Shown piece by piece: positions 1 through 8,826 of a stretch of 64,000 bases of DNA (positions are counted from its first letter, which is position 1; every line of letters starts with the position of its first letter). The stretch is from Brevundimonas sp. 357 (GTDB lineage: Bacteria; Pseudomonadota; Alphaproteobacteria; Caulobacterales; Caulobacteraceae). The stretch covers positions 1 to 64,000 of the forward strand of contig NZ_RHWX01000006.1 of the NCBI RefSeq assembly GCF_003938605.1, given 5' to 3'. A program made the translations under genes and the position numbers. The notes under the pieces are model-generated. The model ran no database searches and had not been told where the DNA came from. It saw only the letters and a program-made list of their open reading frames with translations.

Positions 1-248
1 AGATCGCCGGGGTGCCTTTCGACGCCGACCGCCAGCTGGTGCGCGGCGATCCGGCCGGCGGCGCCTTCTCCGTCTTCTTCTCCGTCTTCCATCTGAGCGG
101 CGACAGGATCGTGGCGGTGGAGGCGGTCAACGCCCCCGCCGACTTCATGGGCGGGCGTTTGCTGATCGGGAAGGCGGCAGCGGTGGACGACGCCCTGCTG
201 GCCGACCCGACAGTGTCGATCAAGGCGGTCGCCAAGCCCCAGGTGTGA
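1..248 (+). CDS. FAD-dependent ferredoxin/rubredoxin reductase, 3' end only
   Basis: Only about the last 82 codons lie in the window, and the reading frame is open from the left edge. The segment with 'FSVFHLSGDRIVAVEAVNAPADF' character (an acidic start, then a short beta-rich stretch ending near 'GGRLLIGK') matches the C-terminal reductase domain that follows the FAD and NAD(P)H domains in ferredoxin-NAD+ reductases of ring-hydroxylating or P450 systems. That domain contributes to the redox-partner and dimer contacts. The partner ferredoxin or oxygenase is not visible here, so the substrate is unknown. The stop codon at 246-248 is followed by 111 bases of regulatory DNA for the next gene. 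Confidence 0.75.
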   Translation, partial: IAGVPFDADRQLVRGDPAGGAFSVFFSVFHLSGDRIVAVEAVNAPADFMGGRLLIGKAAAVDDALLADPTVSIKAVAKPQV

Positions 249-255
249 CCTGCGT

Positions 256-340
256 GTGACACCTGTTTCGCAAGTGCGATTTAATCGCAGGAGTCAGATT
301 GTCGCACCCTGAAATGGTGCTAATGCGAGCCGGTCTCATT
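256..340 (+). promoter_or_regulatory. Promoter region with a 15-bp palindrome and a Fur-like site
   Basis: Two symmetric sites sit upstream of the siderophore receptor. TGCGATTTAATCGCA at 275-289 is a perfect 7-1-7 palindrome and overlaps a possible -10 (TTTAAT, 280-285) placed 18 bases after GTGACA (256-261). AATGCGAGCCGGTCTCATT at 322-340 agrees at 13 of the 18 non-central positions with the symmetric Fur pattern AATGAGAATNATTCTCATT. Iron-responsive repression fits the siderophore receptor/PiuC pair downstream. The promoter hexamers are weak and the assignment to Fur is inference. Confidence 0.45.
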
Positions 341-359
341 CATTGACCGGTTCCTCCCC

Positions 360-2621
360 ATGTCCGACACTCGCTCCGCCGCCCTCAAGGCGCTCCTGTT
401 CGCGTCCAGCGCCGCCGGCATGCTGTGCGCCGCGCCCGCGATCGCGGCGGCTGACCAGGCCGCGCCCGCCGATGGGGTGATCAGCCAGGACGCCACCAAC
501 CTGGGCACGGTGGACGTGCACGGCCATCGCGTGAAACGCGAGCCGAAGGAGCCGCAGTTCGTCACGCCTCTGGTCGATACGCCGCGCACCGTGACGGTGA
601 TCCCGCAGCAGATCATCGAACAGACGGCCGCCACCTCCTTGCAGGACATCCTGCGCACCTCGCCGGGCATCACCTTCGGCGCGGGCGAGGGCGGGCAGCC
701 CCTGGCCGACCGGCCCTTCATCCGCGGTCAGGCCTCGGGCAACAACATCTTCGTCGACGGCATCCGCGACACCGGCGGCCAGCAGCGCGAGGTCTTCAAC
801 CTGGAGCAGGTCGAGGTCATCAAGGGCGCCGATTCCGTTTACTCGGGCCGGGGGTCGGGCGGCGGCAGCATCAATCTGGGCTCCAAGTCGCCGCGTCTGA
901 CCAACTTCGTCCACGGCTCGGCCGGCGTCGGCACGGACGACTATCTGCGCGGCACGGTGGACGCCAACTGGCAGGTCGGGCCGACCGCCGCCATGCGCCT
1001 GAACGTCATGGCTTCGCAGGGCGACGTGCCGGGTCGCAACGGCGTCGATTTCGACAAGTGGGGCGTCGGGGCTGCGGTCGCCGTGGGTCTGGGCACGCCG
1101 ACGACGCTGACGGCCAGCTACTACCATCTCGACAGCAATCAGACGCCCGACTACGGCGTCCCGCTCTACACCAAGCTGGGTGGGGCGAACGCGCCGCGTC
1201 CGGACGCCTCGGGCATCCTGGACGTGCCCTATGACAGCTTCTACGGCCTGAAGGCGCGCGACTATCTGAACAATACGGTCGACAGCCTGACGCTGGAGGT
1301 CGAGCATCGCTTCAGCGACACCCTGGCCCTGCGCAACGTCACCCGCTACTCGCAGACGCTGAACGACTATGTCGTCACCAACCCCGGCGACGGCGGCGCG
1401 GCCCAGCAGATCAACGGCGTCTGGTGGATGAAGCGGGGCCTGAAGTCGCGCTGGAACCCGGCCGAGACCCTGGCCAACGTCACCGACCTGCACGGCTCCT
1501 TCCTGACCGGTTCGATCAAGCATGACTTCGACGTCGGTCTGGAGCTGTCGCGCGAGAAGAACCGCAACGCCTCCTATACGGTCACGACCCTGACCGGCGC
1601 GGCCTGCCCGGCGCCGCTGACGGGGCTGGACTGCACCCAGGTCTATGCGCCGAACCCGAACGACCCGTGGACGGGCACGATCACGCGCGGTCTAGTCAGC
1701 ACGACCGACACGGATTCCGTGGGGGTCTACGCCTTCGACGCCATTCACCTCAGCGACAAGCTGATCGTGAACCTGGGCCTGCGCTGGGACGACTACTCGG
1801 TCGACGCGGTCAACGCCTCGGGCACGGTTTCGGCGCCGGTCTACAAGCCGGTCAGCAGCGGCTGGGACTTCGTCAACTATCAGGTCGGCCTGGTTTACAA
1901 GCCGACGGCGAACAGCAGCATCTACGCCTCCTATTCCACGGCCTCGACGCCGCCCACCATTTCAGCCGGGGATCAGAACGGCGGCACGGGGACGGGATCG
2001 GGCGATCTGGCCAATGTCGTGCTGGACCCGGAAGAGACCGAAAACTTCGAGATCGGCGCCAAGGCCAATCTGTTCGGCGACCGCCTGGCGCTCAGCGGCG
2101 CCCTGTTCCACCTGACGCGCAAGAACGCGGCCATCCTGATCTCCGGCTCCGACTATGAGCAGGTCGGCGAAGCTAAGGTCCAGGGCCTGGAACTGGGCGT
2201 GTCGGGCAACGTCACCGACAAGTGGCAGGTCTTCGGCGGCTACACTTGGATGGATTCCGAACTGGTCAACGGCGCGGTCAACAAGGGCGCGCAACTGGCC
2301 AATACGCCAGAGCACAGCGCCAGTCTGTTCACCACCTACCGCGTCCTGCCGAAGCTGAGCCTGGGCGGCGGCGTCTATTACGTCTCCAAGTCCTGGGGCG
2401 GAAACCAGGGCGGGGCCGGCGGCGGCGCCAACCGCGTCTATGCGCCGGAATACACCCGCGTCGACCTGTTCGCCTCCTACGACATCAGCGACCGCGCCTC
2501 GGTGCAGCTGAACGTCCAGAACGCCGGGGATGAGGAGTACATCATCCGCACCAACGGCGTGCACCACGCCGATGTGGCCCCGGCGCGCCAGGCGATCCTG
2601 ACGCTGAACGTCCGCTACTAA
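360..2621 (+). CDS. TonB-dependent siderophore receptor
   Basis: Outer-membrane receptor of 753 residues, expected to import a ferric siderophore using TonB/ExbBD energy. A signal peptide (hydrophobic to about residue 30, cleavage near 'AIAAA') is followed by the plug domain (about 65-175), seen in '[16 protein letters not shown]', 'RPFIRGQ' and 'DGIRDTGGQ', which is typical of Fiu/PiuA-like catecholate receptors. The rest is the 22-strand beta-barrel ending in the canonical C-terminal aromatic 'LNVRY'. It is followed after 83 bases by a PiuC-type hydroxylase, the classical partner of such receptors. No good Shine-Dalgarno sequence precedes the ATG. The exact siderophore cannot be read from the sequence. 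Confidence 0.9.
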   Translation: MSDTRSAALKALLFASSAAGMLCAAPAIAAADQAAPADGVISQDATNLGTVDVHGHRVKREPKEPQFVTPLVDTPRTVTVIPQQIIEQTAATSLQDILRTSPGITFGAGEGGQPLADRPFIRGQASGNNIFVDGIRDTGGQQREVFNLEQVEVIKGADSVYSGRGSGGGSINLGSKSPRLTNFVHGSAGVGTDDYLRGTVDANWQVGPTAAMRLNVMASQGDVPGRNGVDFDKWGVGAAVAVGLGTPTTLTASYYHLDSNQTPDYGVPLYTKLGGANAPRPDASGILDVPYDSFYGLKARDYLNNTVDSLTLEVEHRFSDTLALRNVTRYSQTLNDYVVTNPGDGGAAQQINGVWWMKRGLKSRWNPAETLANVTDLHGSFLTGSIKHDFDVGLELSREKNRNASYTVTTLTGAACPAPLTGLDCTQVYAPNPNDPWTGTITRGLVSTTDTDSVGVYAFDAIHLSDKLIVNLGLRWDDYSVDAVNASGTVSAPVYKPVSSGWDFVNYQVGLVYKPTANSSIYASYSTASTPPTISAGDQNGGTGTGSGDLANVVLDPEETENFEIGAKANLFGDRLALSGALFHLTRKNAAILISGSDYEQVGEAKVQGLELGVSGNVTDKWQVFGGYTWMDSELVNGAVNKGAQLANTPEHSASLFTTYRVLPKLSLGGGVYYVSKSWGGNQGGAGGGANRVYAPEYTRVDLFASYDISDRASVQLNVQNAGDEEYIIRTNGVHHADVAPARQAILTLNVRY

Positions 2622-2704
2622 GAGGCCGCGTTTCGCGCCATCATGTCGGCCCCGTCGTTCGTTCGAGCGGCGGGGCCGATGCGTTTCCAGACGGTGAGAG
2701 AGCC

Positions 2705-3382
2705 ATGCTGCTGCATATCCCCGAAGTCTTCACCAAGGCCGAGGTGAAAGCCCTGCGCCAGACGCTGGAAGCCGGGCCCTGGGCCGACGGCAACATGACC
2801 TCGGGCCATCAGTCGGCGACGGCCAAGCGCAATCAGCAACTGCCCGAGGACAGCGCCCAGGCGCGCGAGGTGTCGGCGCTGGTGGTCCAGGCCCTGAACG
2901 CCAATCCGATGTTCGTCTCGGCCGCCTTGCCGCACACGATCTTTCCGCCCCTGTTCAATCGCTATGAGGGCGGCGGCGAGTTCGGCACCCACGTCGACAA
3001 CGCCATCCGCCAACGCGACGGCCATCGCATCCGCAGCGACCTGTCGGCCACCCTCTTCCTGTCCGAACCCGAGGACTATGACGGCGGCGAACTGATCATC
3101 GAGGAGATGTACGGCGCCCAGTCGGTCAAGCTGCCGGCGGGCGATCTGGTCCTCTATCCGTCCAAGAGCCTGCACCGGGTGACGCCCGTGACGCGCGGCG
3201 CGCGCGTCTCCAGCTTCATGTGGCTGCAGAGCCTGATCCGCGACGACGCCGACCGCGAGAATCTGTTCCGCCTCGACGTGGCGATCCAGCGGGTGAATCT
3301 GGACAAGGGGCCGAAGGATGCGGCCGTGATCGAACTGACCGGCGTCTATCACAACCTCCTGCGGCGCTGGTCCGAGGTGTGA
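2705..3382 (+). CDS. piuC: PKHD-type Fe(II)/2-oxoglutarate hydroxylase (PiuC/YbiX family)
   Basis: A 225-residue cytoplasmic dioxygenase. The Fe(II) ligands are visible as the H-x-D pair in 'FGTHVDNA' and the distal His in '[13 protein letters not shown]', whose Arg is the usual 2-oxoglutarate anchor. '[10 protein letters not shown]' is the family's prolyl-4-hydroxylase-like core motif. Length matches the PiuC/YbiX family (about 225). It is co-oriented with the siderophore receptor upstream, as in Pseudomonas piuA-piuC, and a GAGAG motif sits just before the ATG. The family is iron-repressed elsewhere. The physiological substrate is not established, and the symbol is given by family resemblance and neighbourhood. 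Confidence 0.88.
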   Translation: MLLHIPEVFTKAEVKALRQTLEAGPWADGNMTSGHQSATAKRNQQLPEDSAQAREVSALVVQALNANPMFVSAALPHTIFPPLFNRYEGGGEFGTHVDNAIRQRDGHRIRSDLSATLFLSEPEDYDGGELIIEEMYGAQSVKLPAGDLVLYPSKSLHRVTPVTRGARVSSFMWLQSLIRDDADRENLFRLDVAIQRVNLDKGPKDAAVIELTGVYHNLLRRWSEV

Positions 3383-3395
3383 CGCCTCGGCGCGC

Positions 3396-4997
3396 TCAGG
3401 CCGCCTGCGCCGCCTCGCTGCGCGACAGGACTAGGCGGACGGCGTTCAGCAGGGCCTCGGGCTGGATCGGTTTCTGGGCCACGCCGTCCATGCCCGCCGC
3501 CAGATAGTTCGCCTCGTCGCGCGGATCGGCGTTGGCGGTCAGGGCCAGAATGGGCAGGGTTGCGACCGGGCCAGGCAGGGCGCGGATCGCCCGCGTCGCC
3601 GCCACCCCGTCCATCACCGGCATCTTCACATCCATCAGGATCAGGTCGAACGGCGCAGCAGCCGCGCGCTCCACCGCTTGCCGGCCGTTCTCGGCCGTTT
3701 CATGGGTGCAGCCGAACAACTCCAGCACCTTGCCCGCCACGAAGCGGTTGGCGGCGTTGTCGTCCACCACCAGCACATGCAGGGTCGCGTGGGCGGTTGG
3801 GTCGGCGACGGCGCCGTCTTCGCGCCGTCCGTCGGCCTCGGCCAGCGGCAGGCGCAGGTCGAAGCGGAAGCGGGCCCCGCCCAGGGGCGAGCGCTCGACG
3901 CTCAGACGCCCCTCCATGCGGTCGATGATCTGGCGACAGATGGCCAGGCCCAGCCCCGCGCCGGCGCCCTGGCGGCCCGCCTCGCCGGTGTTGAACGGCT
4001 CGAAGATGGCGCGCGCGGCGTCTTCGCTGACGCCGGGGCCGCTGTCGTCGACCGTGGCCGACAGACACACCTGTCCGTCCTCCAGCGCCGTGTTCACGCG
4101 CACCTCGACGGCGCCGCCTTCCGTGAACTTCAGGGCGTTGCCGATCAGATTGTTGAGCAGCTGCTTCAGCCGCATTTCGTCGCCGAGGATCCAGCGCGCG
4201 GCGCGCAGATCGCCGTGGACGCGCAGGTCCAGCGCCTTCTCTTCGGCGCGGGGGCTCCACAGGGCCGACAGGTCCGCCGTCACCGTCTGCAGGTCCAGCG
4301 GGGCGGGCTCCAGCGTCAGCATCCCGGCTTCGGCGCGGGACATGTCCAGCGCATCGGTCAGCAGGCGCAGCAGGCTGTTTCCGGAGTCCAGTATGGTGCG
4401 GACATGGGGGCGCAGATCCTCCTGCGTCAGTTGGCGCTCCATCAGGGCGGCCACCCCCAGCACGCCGTTCAGGGGCGTGCGGATCTCATGGCTCATGACG
4501 GCCAGGAATTCGGATTTGGCCCGGCTGGAGGCGCGGGCCTCGGCCTCGGCGCGGACCAGGTTCTGGGCCAGCTCGGCCATGGCCTCGGCGCGGCGCTTGT
4601 GAATCTCCACCCCGGCCTGAAGCACGTGCAGCCCGGCGCCGACCCCGACATAGCGGCCGCGTGAGACGACGATGAACCCTTTCAGCAAGGCGCCCAGCCC
4701 CGCCGTGTCCATCGAGGCGAACAGGACGTCGGCGGAGGCGTCGGCCTCGACGATCATGGGCGCCGGGTCCATCAGCGCAGAGACCGGGCGCCGGGCGTAG
4801 AGGGCGCGGCCGAACTCGGCGGCCAGCTTCAGGGTGAAGGCGTTGCGCTCGATCAGGCCGGCGGGCCGCCCGTCGGCGTCGGCCACGGCGATGACCAGGG
4901 TCTCGGGCTCGGCCTCGAAACGGGCCAGGGCGTCGGCCCCCGGCGCGTCCGGCGCCATGGGCGCCGAGGCGTCCATGAAGTCTCCGATCCTGGCCAT
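3396..4997 (-). CDS. Hybrid sensor histidine kinase with CBS-like input and C-terminal receiver
   Basis: A 533-residue protein without transmembrane segments. Residues about 25-130 look like a CBS-type pair ('DADGRPAGLIERNAF', 'RPVSALMDPAPMIVEADA', then 'FIVVSRGRYVGVG'). A coiled linker leads to HisKA with phospho-acceptor His170 in 'FLAVMSHEIRTPLNG'. A HATPase_c domain follows, with N, G1 ('DDSGPGV') and G2 ('GAGLGLAI') boxes. The C-terminal receiver (about 405-525) has 'VLVVDDN', the phospho-acceptor Asp in 'LILMDVKMP' and Lys in 'QKPI'. There is no HPt or output domain, so phosphate must pass to a separate partner. It is convergent with piuC and monocistronic. The signal it senses is unknown; CBS-like domains often bind adenosyl ligands. 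Confidence 0.85.
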   Translation of the reverse strand: MARIGDFMDASAPMAPDAPGADALARFEAEPETLVIAVADADGRPAGLIERNAFTLKLAAEFGRALYARRPVSALMDPAPMIVEADASADVLFASMDTAGLGALLKGFIVVSRGRYVGVGAGLHVLQAGVEIHKRRAEAMAELAQNLVRAEAEARASSRAKSEFLAVMSHEIRTPLNGVLGVAALMERQLTQEDLRPHVRTILDSGNSLLRLLTDALDMSRAEAGMLTLEPAPLDLQTVTADLSALWSPRAEEKALDLRVHGDLRAARWILGDEMRLKQLLNNLIGNALKFTEGGAVEVRVNTALEDGQVCLSATVDDSGPGVSEDAARAIFEPFNTGEAGRQGAGAGLGLAICRQIIDRMEGRLSVERSPLGGARFRFDLRLPLAEADGRREDGAVADPTAHATLHVLVVDDNAANRFVAGKVLELFGCTHETAENGRQAVERAAAAPFDLILMDVKMPVMDGVAATRAIRALPGPVATLPILALTANADPRDEANYLAAGMDGVAQKPIQPEALLNAVRLVLSRSEAAQAA

Positions 4998-5114
4998 TTC
5001 CAGCCGTCTCCTGCATCTTGCGAGAGCAGGGTTAGGCCAGGGCGCTTAACAGGCGATTTGCCGGAAGTGAATGTTTTGCAAGGTTAATCTGACAGATGAT
5101 CCGAGAGCGGATGA

Positions 5115-6503
5115 TCAGAGGCGCGCCAGCAGTTCGGCCGCGAAGGTCGACAGGCTGTCGTCGCGCGCGCCCATGACCACGATCCGGTCGCCGGGCTGGG
5201 CGATCTCGACGATGCGGTCGCCGCAGTCGGCGCGCGTCGCCAGCGCCTGCGCCTGACGACCCGCCGCGCGGACGCCCGCCGCGATGTCCTCGCTGCCGAC
5301 GCTGCGGTCGGTGGTGCCGCCGTAATAGACCGGCTCGGGCATCAGCAGCACGTCGTCACGGCGCATCAGACCGGCAAAGCCTTCGATGAACTCGCGCTGC
5401 ATCAGCTTCAGCGGGCCGAAGCCGTGCGGCTGGAACAGGATCAGCAACCGCCCGTCGAAGGCGTGCAGGGTCTTCAGGGTGGCGGCGATCTTGTCCGGGT
5501 TGTGGGCGAAGTCGTCGATGACGGTGACGCCGTTTCGCGCGCCCACCACTTCCAGCCGCCGCCGGATGCCGCTGAAGGTCTCCAGCGCCGCGACCGCCTG
5601 ATCCATGCCGACGCCCAGCGCCTTGACCGCGCCCAGCGCCGCCAAAGCGTTGGCGACATTGTGCGCGCCCGGCACGTTCAGCCGCGCGGCCCGCGCCGCT
5701 TCGCCGCGCGCGCGCAGTTCGAACGTCATTCCGGTGGGCAGCGGGTGCAGGTCGTGCGCCGACAGATCGGCCTCTTCCTCGCCCAGGGCGAAGGTGATCG
5801 CCTTGCTTGTCTCAAGCGTTTGCGCCAGCGCCGCCGTCTCGGGGTTGTCGAGGTTCAGCACCGCCGTCGTCGCCCGACCGACGAAGCCGCCGAACAGATC
5901 GCGCAACTCCTCCATCGACTTGTGGTCCAGCGAGATGTTGGAGACGACCGCCACCGTCGGGTCATAGCGGGCGATGGAGCCGTCGCTCTCGTCCACTTCA
6001 GCGACGAACAGATCAGGGCCGCCGATCAGGGCGCTGGCGAACGGGTGGTCTGCGTCGGCGAAGTTCTTCATCACGGCGCCGTTGACCACGGTCGGCGCGC
6101 GGCCCGCCTGATCCAGGATCCAGGCGACCATGCCGGTGATGGTGGATTTGCCGCTGGTGCCCGCCACGCCGATCGAAGTCGGAGCCGCGTTGAACAGTTC
6201 GCTCAGCAACTGAGGCCGGGTCTTGATGAGTGCGCCGACGCGCTTGGCCGCGCCGATGTCGGGCACCGTGTCCTCGACGGCGCCGGTGGCGACGACGATC
6301 TGATCCGCGCTGACCACGCCCGATCCGTCCTGCGGGTGCAGAGTCACGCCGTGGGCGCGCAGCCAGTCGAACTTGTCCGGCGTGCGGCCCTGATCCAGGG
6401 CGCGATCGGAGCCCGCGATGCGGTTGCCTTGCGCCTGAACGATCATCGCCAGGGGCAGCATGCCGGAGCCGCCGACGCCGCAGAAGAAATAGTCTTTGTT
6501 CAT
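5115..6503 (-). CDS. Mur ligase family protein, probable murein-peptide ligase (Mpl-like)
   Basis: A 462-residue cytoplasmic ATP-dependent ligase. '[10 protein letters not shown]' is the N-terminal UDP-binding loop of MurC/Mpl. '[14 protein letters not shown]' is the Mur P-loop, and '[12 protein letters not shown]' matches the Mur family DxxHxP-type motif in the C-terminal domain. MurC and Mpl are close relatives. I favour Mpl (rejoining the tripeptide to UDP-MurNAc) because the divergent neighbour is an LD-carboxypeptidase that makes the tripeptide, and because murC normally sits in the division/cell-wall cluster, absent here. The ATG at 6503 was chosen since the frame upstream runs into the divergent gene and has no family-like sequence. 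Confidence 0.75.
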   Translation of the reverse strand: MNKDYFFCGVGGSGMLPLAMIVQAQGNRIAGSDRALDQGRTPDKFDWLRAHGVTLHPQDGSGVVSADQIVVATGAVEDTVPDIGAAKRVGALIKTRPQLLSELFNAAPTSIGVAGTSGKSTITGMVAWILDQAGRAPTVVNGAVMKNFADADHPFASALIGGPDLFVAEVDESDGSIARYDPTVAVVSNISLDHKSMEELRDLFGGFVGRATTAVLNLDNPETAALAQTLETSKAITFALGEEEADLSAHDLHPLPTGMTFELRARGEAARAARLNVPGAHNVANALAALGAVKALGVGMDQAVAALETFSGIRRRLEVVGARNGVTVIDDFAHNPDKIAATLKTLHAFDGRLLILFQPHGFGPLKLMQREFIEGFAGLMRRDDVLLMPEPVYYGGTTDRSVGSEDIAAGVRAAGRQAQALATRADCGDRIVEIAQPGDRIVVMGARDDSLSTFAAELLARL

Positions 6504-6582
6504 CGGCTTGATTTCAGGGCTGGAAACCGGGGAATGTCCGGCGGCCTGACTAGCACGTGAGGCGCCCGAGGCCACCCCGTCC

Positions 6583-7422
6583 ATGCAGACCAGACCGTTC
6601 CGAATCGGCGTCGTCAACGCCAGCTCCCGCCTGGACCCCGCGCGGGGCGAGGCGATCCGGGCCTGGGCGGCGGCGACCTGGCCGAACGGCGAGGTCGAAC
6701 TGGTGCTGCATCCGGCCCTGTTCGAGGCGCACGGCCATTTCGGCGGCGACGACGCCACCCGCGCCCGCGCCTTCGTAGAGACCGCCAACGACCCCGATAT
6801 CGACGCCGTCTGGTTCGCGCGCGGCGGTTACGGCGCCTGCCGCATCGCCGAGGCGGTGATCCCCGAGTTGACCGCCCCCGCCTACGCCAAGCGTTACCTC
6901 GGCTATTCCGACGCGGGCAGCCTGCTGGCGGCGCTGTATCGCGCGGGCTTCCCCCATGTCGCGCACGGGCCGATGGCTTCGGACGGATCGCGCCATGACG
7001 CCACGGGCCTGCGGGCGGTGAACTGGCTGCGGAGCGGCGACGCGGCGTCGCTGGAGCCGTCCCTGCTGACCGATCCTCGGCCCGCGGTCGGCTTCAACCT
7101 GACCATCCTCAATGAACTGGTCGGCACGGCGATCGAGCCGGACCTGACCGGCCACGTCCTGATGCTGGAAGAGGTGTCCGAGGCCCTCTATCGCGTCGAT
7201 CGGATGATGTTCCACCTGACCGGTCAGGCATCGATCCGCCGGGTCGCGGGCATCCGTCTGGGCCGGGTGTCGGACGTGACGGCGAATGATCCCGACTTCG
7301 GCCTGACGGCGGAGGAGATCGTGCGCTACTGGTGCGTGCGCTCCGGCATTCCCTATCTGGGCGACGCCGACATCGGCCATGACCGGGACAACAAGGTCGT
7401 GCCCTTCGGTCGGCGCGGCTGA
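6583..7422 (+). CDS. ldcA: LD-carboxypeptidase (peptidase S66)
   Basis: A 279-residue cytoplasmic serine peptidase that removes the terminal D-Ala from recycled murein tetrapeptides. The nucleophile Ser is in '[11 protein letters not shown]'; the Glu and His of the Ser-Glu-His triad fit '[16 protein letters not shown]' and '[14 protein letters not shown]'. '[14 protein letters not shown]' is the family's N-terminal strand-turn. No signal peptide is seen, as expected for a recycling enzyme. It is divergent from the Mpl-like ligase with 79 bases between starts, so both probably share a control region. It ends seven bases from the convergent retropepsin-like gene. Confidence 0.88.
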   Translation: MQTRPFRIGVVNASSRLDPARGEAIRAWAAATWPNGEVELVLHPALFEAHGHFGGDDATRARAFVETANDPDIDAVWFARGGYGACRIAEAVIPELTAPAYAKRYLGYSDAGSLLAALYRAGFPHVAHGPMASDGSRHDATGLRAVNWLRSGDAASLEPSLLTDPRPAVGFNLTILNELVGTAIEPDLTGHVLMLEEVSEALYRVDRMMFHLTGQASIRRVAGIRLGRVSDVTANDPDFGLTAEEIVRYWCVRSGIPYLGDADIGHDRDNKVVPFGRRG

Positions 7423-7428
7423 GCGCGT

Positions 7429-7920
7429 TCAGCCCCTCAGGATCAGGCCGTCGGGTCGCGCCTCGAAGGCCGACAGGCGGCCGAGGAAGCTCATGCCCAG
7501 CAGGGCCGCAGGCATGTCGCGATCGACGACCAGGGCCTCGACCGAGGTCATCTCGACCCCCGCCACCGAGAGGGAGGTCAGCAGCACCCGCGCGGCGGGC
7601 ACCTGGCCCGAGGCGGTGTTCAGCGTCTGGTTGAAGTCGTGCGGTTTCAGCCGCACGCCCAGCCGTTCGGCGTCGGCGCGGCTCAGCGTCACCACGCTGG
7701 CGCCGGTGTCGACCAGCATCCGCATCGGGCGCCCCTCGACGGTCGCGTCGGCCCAATAGTGGCCGTCGGCGGCGCGCGTCACCGACGGCGCCTCGTTCAT
7801 GGCCACGGCGGCGTAGGCCTGGGCCGGGCCTTCCCACCACATCAGGGCGCCGGCGCACGCCGAGGCCGACGCCAGGGCGGCGGCGAAAACGACGGCGGAG
7901 CGCGGGTCAAAGCGGATCAT
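7429..7920 (-). CDS. Membrane-anchored retropepsin-like aspartic protease
   Basis: A 163-residue protein with one N-terminal hydrophobic segment (about residues 8-27) that should anchor it with the protease domain in the periplasm. The catalytic motif is 'LVDTGASVVTLS' with Asp71, and 'ALLGMSFLGRL' is the conserved helix/turn of the clan AA family (TIGR02281-type). It carries a single DTG, so it should act as a homodimer like retroviral proteases. The substrate is unknown. It is convergent with ldcA with almost no spacer, and no terminator hairpin is visible between them. Confidence 0.85.
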   Translation of the reverse strand: MIRFDPRSAVVFAAALASASACAGALMWWEGPAQAYAAVAMNEAPSVTRAADGHYWADATVEGRPMRMLVDTGASVVTLSRADAERLGVRLKPHDFNQTLNTASGQVPAARVLLTSLSVAGVEMTSVEALVVDRDMPAALLGMSFLGRLSAFEARPDGLILRG

Positions 7921-7996
7921 GAAGCGGACTATGCCGCCTTGGTCTTCCCATGCGGTGAAGCGACGTGGCGAACGAAAGGTTGACGACCCAGGGTCT

Positions 7997-8215
7997 TCAT
8001 TCGCCCAGCAGGCGAGGATCGATCCGCCCCTTGCGGCCCGGCAGGTCGGTCATGACGGCGGCGCGGGCCTCGTCCGTCATCCGGCTCCAGGTCGCGATCT
8101 CCTGAAGCGTGCGGAAACAGCCCAGGCACAGGCCCGAGGCGCCGTCGACGGTGCAGACCATGACGCATGGGCTGGCGACGGGGCGCGGCGGGCGAGGGAC
8201 GGGGGCTTCGGTCAT
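7997..8215 (-). CDS. DUF1289 family small cysteine-rich protein
   Basis: A 72-residue protein with the DUF1289 signature: 'SPCVMVCTVD' followed by 'GLCLGCFRTLQEIATWSRMTDEAR'. The four cysteines of the two CxxxC/CxxC pairs suggest a metal or iron-sulfur site, but the family has no established biochemical role. Length is typical of the family. It is followed 76 bases on by the retropepsin-like gene in the same direction, so the two may be cotranscribed. Its promoter must lie in the 8216-8262 segment shared with the divergent small gene. Confidence 0.8.
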   Translation of the reverse strand: MTEAPVPRPPRPVASPCVMVCTVDGASGLCLGCFRTLQEIATWSRMTDEARAAVMTDLPGRKGRIDPRLLGE

Positions 8216-8240
8216 GATTCGTGACGCTATCGCTACAATG

Positions 8241-8291
8241 AGTCCGAGAACGGACTATAATTCTTGACTTTTTCCACAGCTTCGCTATCTT
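8241..8291 (+). promoter_or_regulatory. Promoter region of the 53-codon gene
   Basis: TTGACT (8264-8269) and TATCTT (8286-8291) are separated by 16 bases and form a good sigma-70-like promoter reading right. Just upstream, a consensus TATAAT at 8256-8261 abuts a perfect hairpin AGTCCG-AGAA-CGGACT (8241-8256), and could be a second promoter or a site for the divergent DUF1289 gene. Transcription from the main promoter would start near 8298, leaving a leader of about 80 bases. Confidence 0.55.
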
Positions 8292-8309
8292 CATCATCGA
8301 CGCGAAACG

Positions 8310-8375
8310 ACTGACAGGGTGAGAGTCCCAGTAAGCACGACGTGTCTTCTTTCATCGTTCAGCGAAAGGAGACGC
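8310..8375 (+). promoter_or_regulatory. Structured 5' leader that sequesters the Shine-Dalgarno sequence
   Basis: GTCTTCTTTC (8344-8353) pairs over ten positions (one G-U) with GAAAGGAGAC (8364-8373), and two more pairs extend it outward. The loop is ATCGTTCAGC. The AAAGGAGA ribosome-binding site of the gene starting at 8381 therefore lies wholly inside the stem. An upstream hairpin uses GGG (8317-8319) and CCC (8327-8329), extended by ACT/AGT. The arrangement resembles translational switches such as RNA thermometers; it matches no named riboswitch I recognise. Confidence 0.55.
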
Positions 8376-8380
8376 CAAAA

Positions 8381-8542
8381 ATGAACGAAAACAAAGAGCG
8401 CAATCTCCAGCACGCCATGCTGTCCTTCGCCCTATTCGGCGGGATGCTGGTGAACACGAAGCAGATGAACGGCGCAGGCGACCGCGTGGTCAGCCATCCG
8501 TCCAACTTCGTGCCCATAACGATCAAACGGCCGCGCGCGTAG
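8381..8542 (+). CDS. Hypothetical 53-residue protein
   Basis: A free-standing small gene with a near-perfect Shine-Dalgarno (AAAGGAGA, 8365-8372) before the ATG at 8381. The frame is open upstream to a GTG at 8342, but that start would lie inside the leader hairpin. The product starts with a charged segment 'MNENKERNLQHAM', has a short hydrophobic stretch 'LSFALFGGML' (too short for a confident membrane span) and ends basic ('ITIKRPRA'). I do not recognise a family. Its own promoter, a structured leader and a strong terminator 30 bases downstream argue that it is a real, independently controlled unit. The same transcript could also act as an RNA. Confidence 0.55.
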   Translation: MNENKERNLQHAMLSFALFGGMLVNTKQMNGAGDRVVSHPSNFVPITIKRPRA

Positions 8543-8570
8543 TCGCGAGACTGGATGATCCAGCAAGAAG

Positions 8571-8596
8571 CCCCGGTCAGAACGACCGGGGTTTTT
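8571..8596 (+). terminator. Rho-independent terminator of the 53-codon gene
   Basis: Perfect 8-bp stem CCCCGGTC/GACCGGGG with loop AGAAC, followed by TTTTT (8592-8596). It lies 28 bases after the stop codon and closes a transcript of roughly 300 bases. Confidence 0.85.
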
Positions 8597-8658
8597 CAAT
8601 TCCGCCCTTGCCGTCGCGCTGCGCCCTGACACTCTCACGCGCCTTGTTCATCCCATCC

Positions 8659-8775
8659 GTCATCCTCGGGCTTGTCCCGAGGATCCAGACGCTCCGCCGA
8701 AAACAATTCTGAGCGATCAGCTTAACCCAGGCTCACGTCGAATGTCTGGATCCTCGCCACAGGGGCGAGGATGAC
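8659..8775. repeat. REPIN-like paired palindromic repeat, copy A
   Basis: Two inverted palindromes bracket about 55 bases. The left arm begins GTCATCCTCGGGCTTGTCCC and continues GAGGATCCAGA to 8689. The right arm runs from TCTGGATCCTCG (8745) to GAGGATGAC (8775). Related copies are at 38275-38407 and 56433-56547. The doublet organisation resembles REPINs, which are mobilised by a RAYT transposase elsewhere; no RAYT gene is in the window. Confidence 0.75.
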
Positions 8776-8826
8776 GCAGGTTTAAGCGACGTCGCCATTA
8801 AACAGTTCATCAAGAGGAAGCCCGCC

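Noticed and set aside
336..1523. 395-codon open frame opposite the siderophore receptor
   Set aside because: It is antisense to a clear receptor gene, Arg/Gly/Val-rich with no motif, as expected from high-GC third-position bias.
8659..8775. CRISPR-like repeat unit
   Set aside because: The repeats are inverted pairs dispersed over the window, not direct repeats with spacers.
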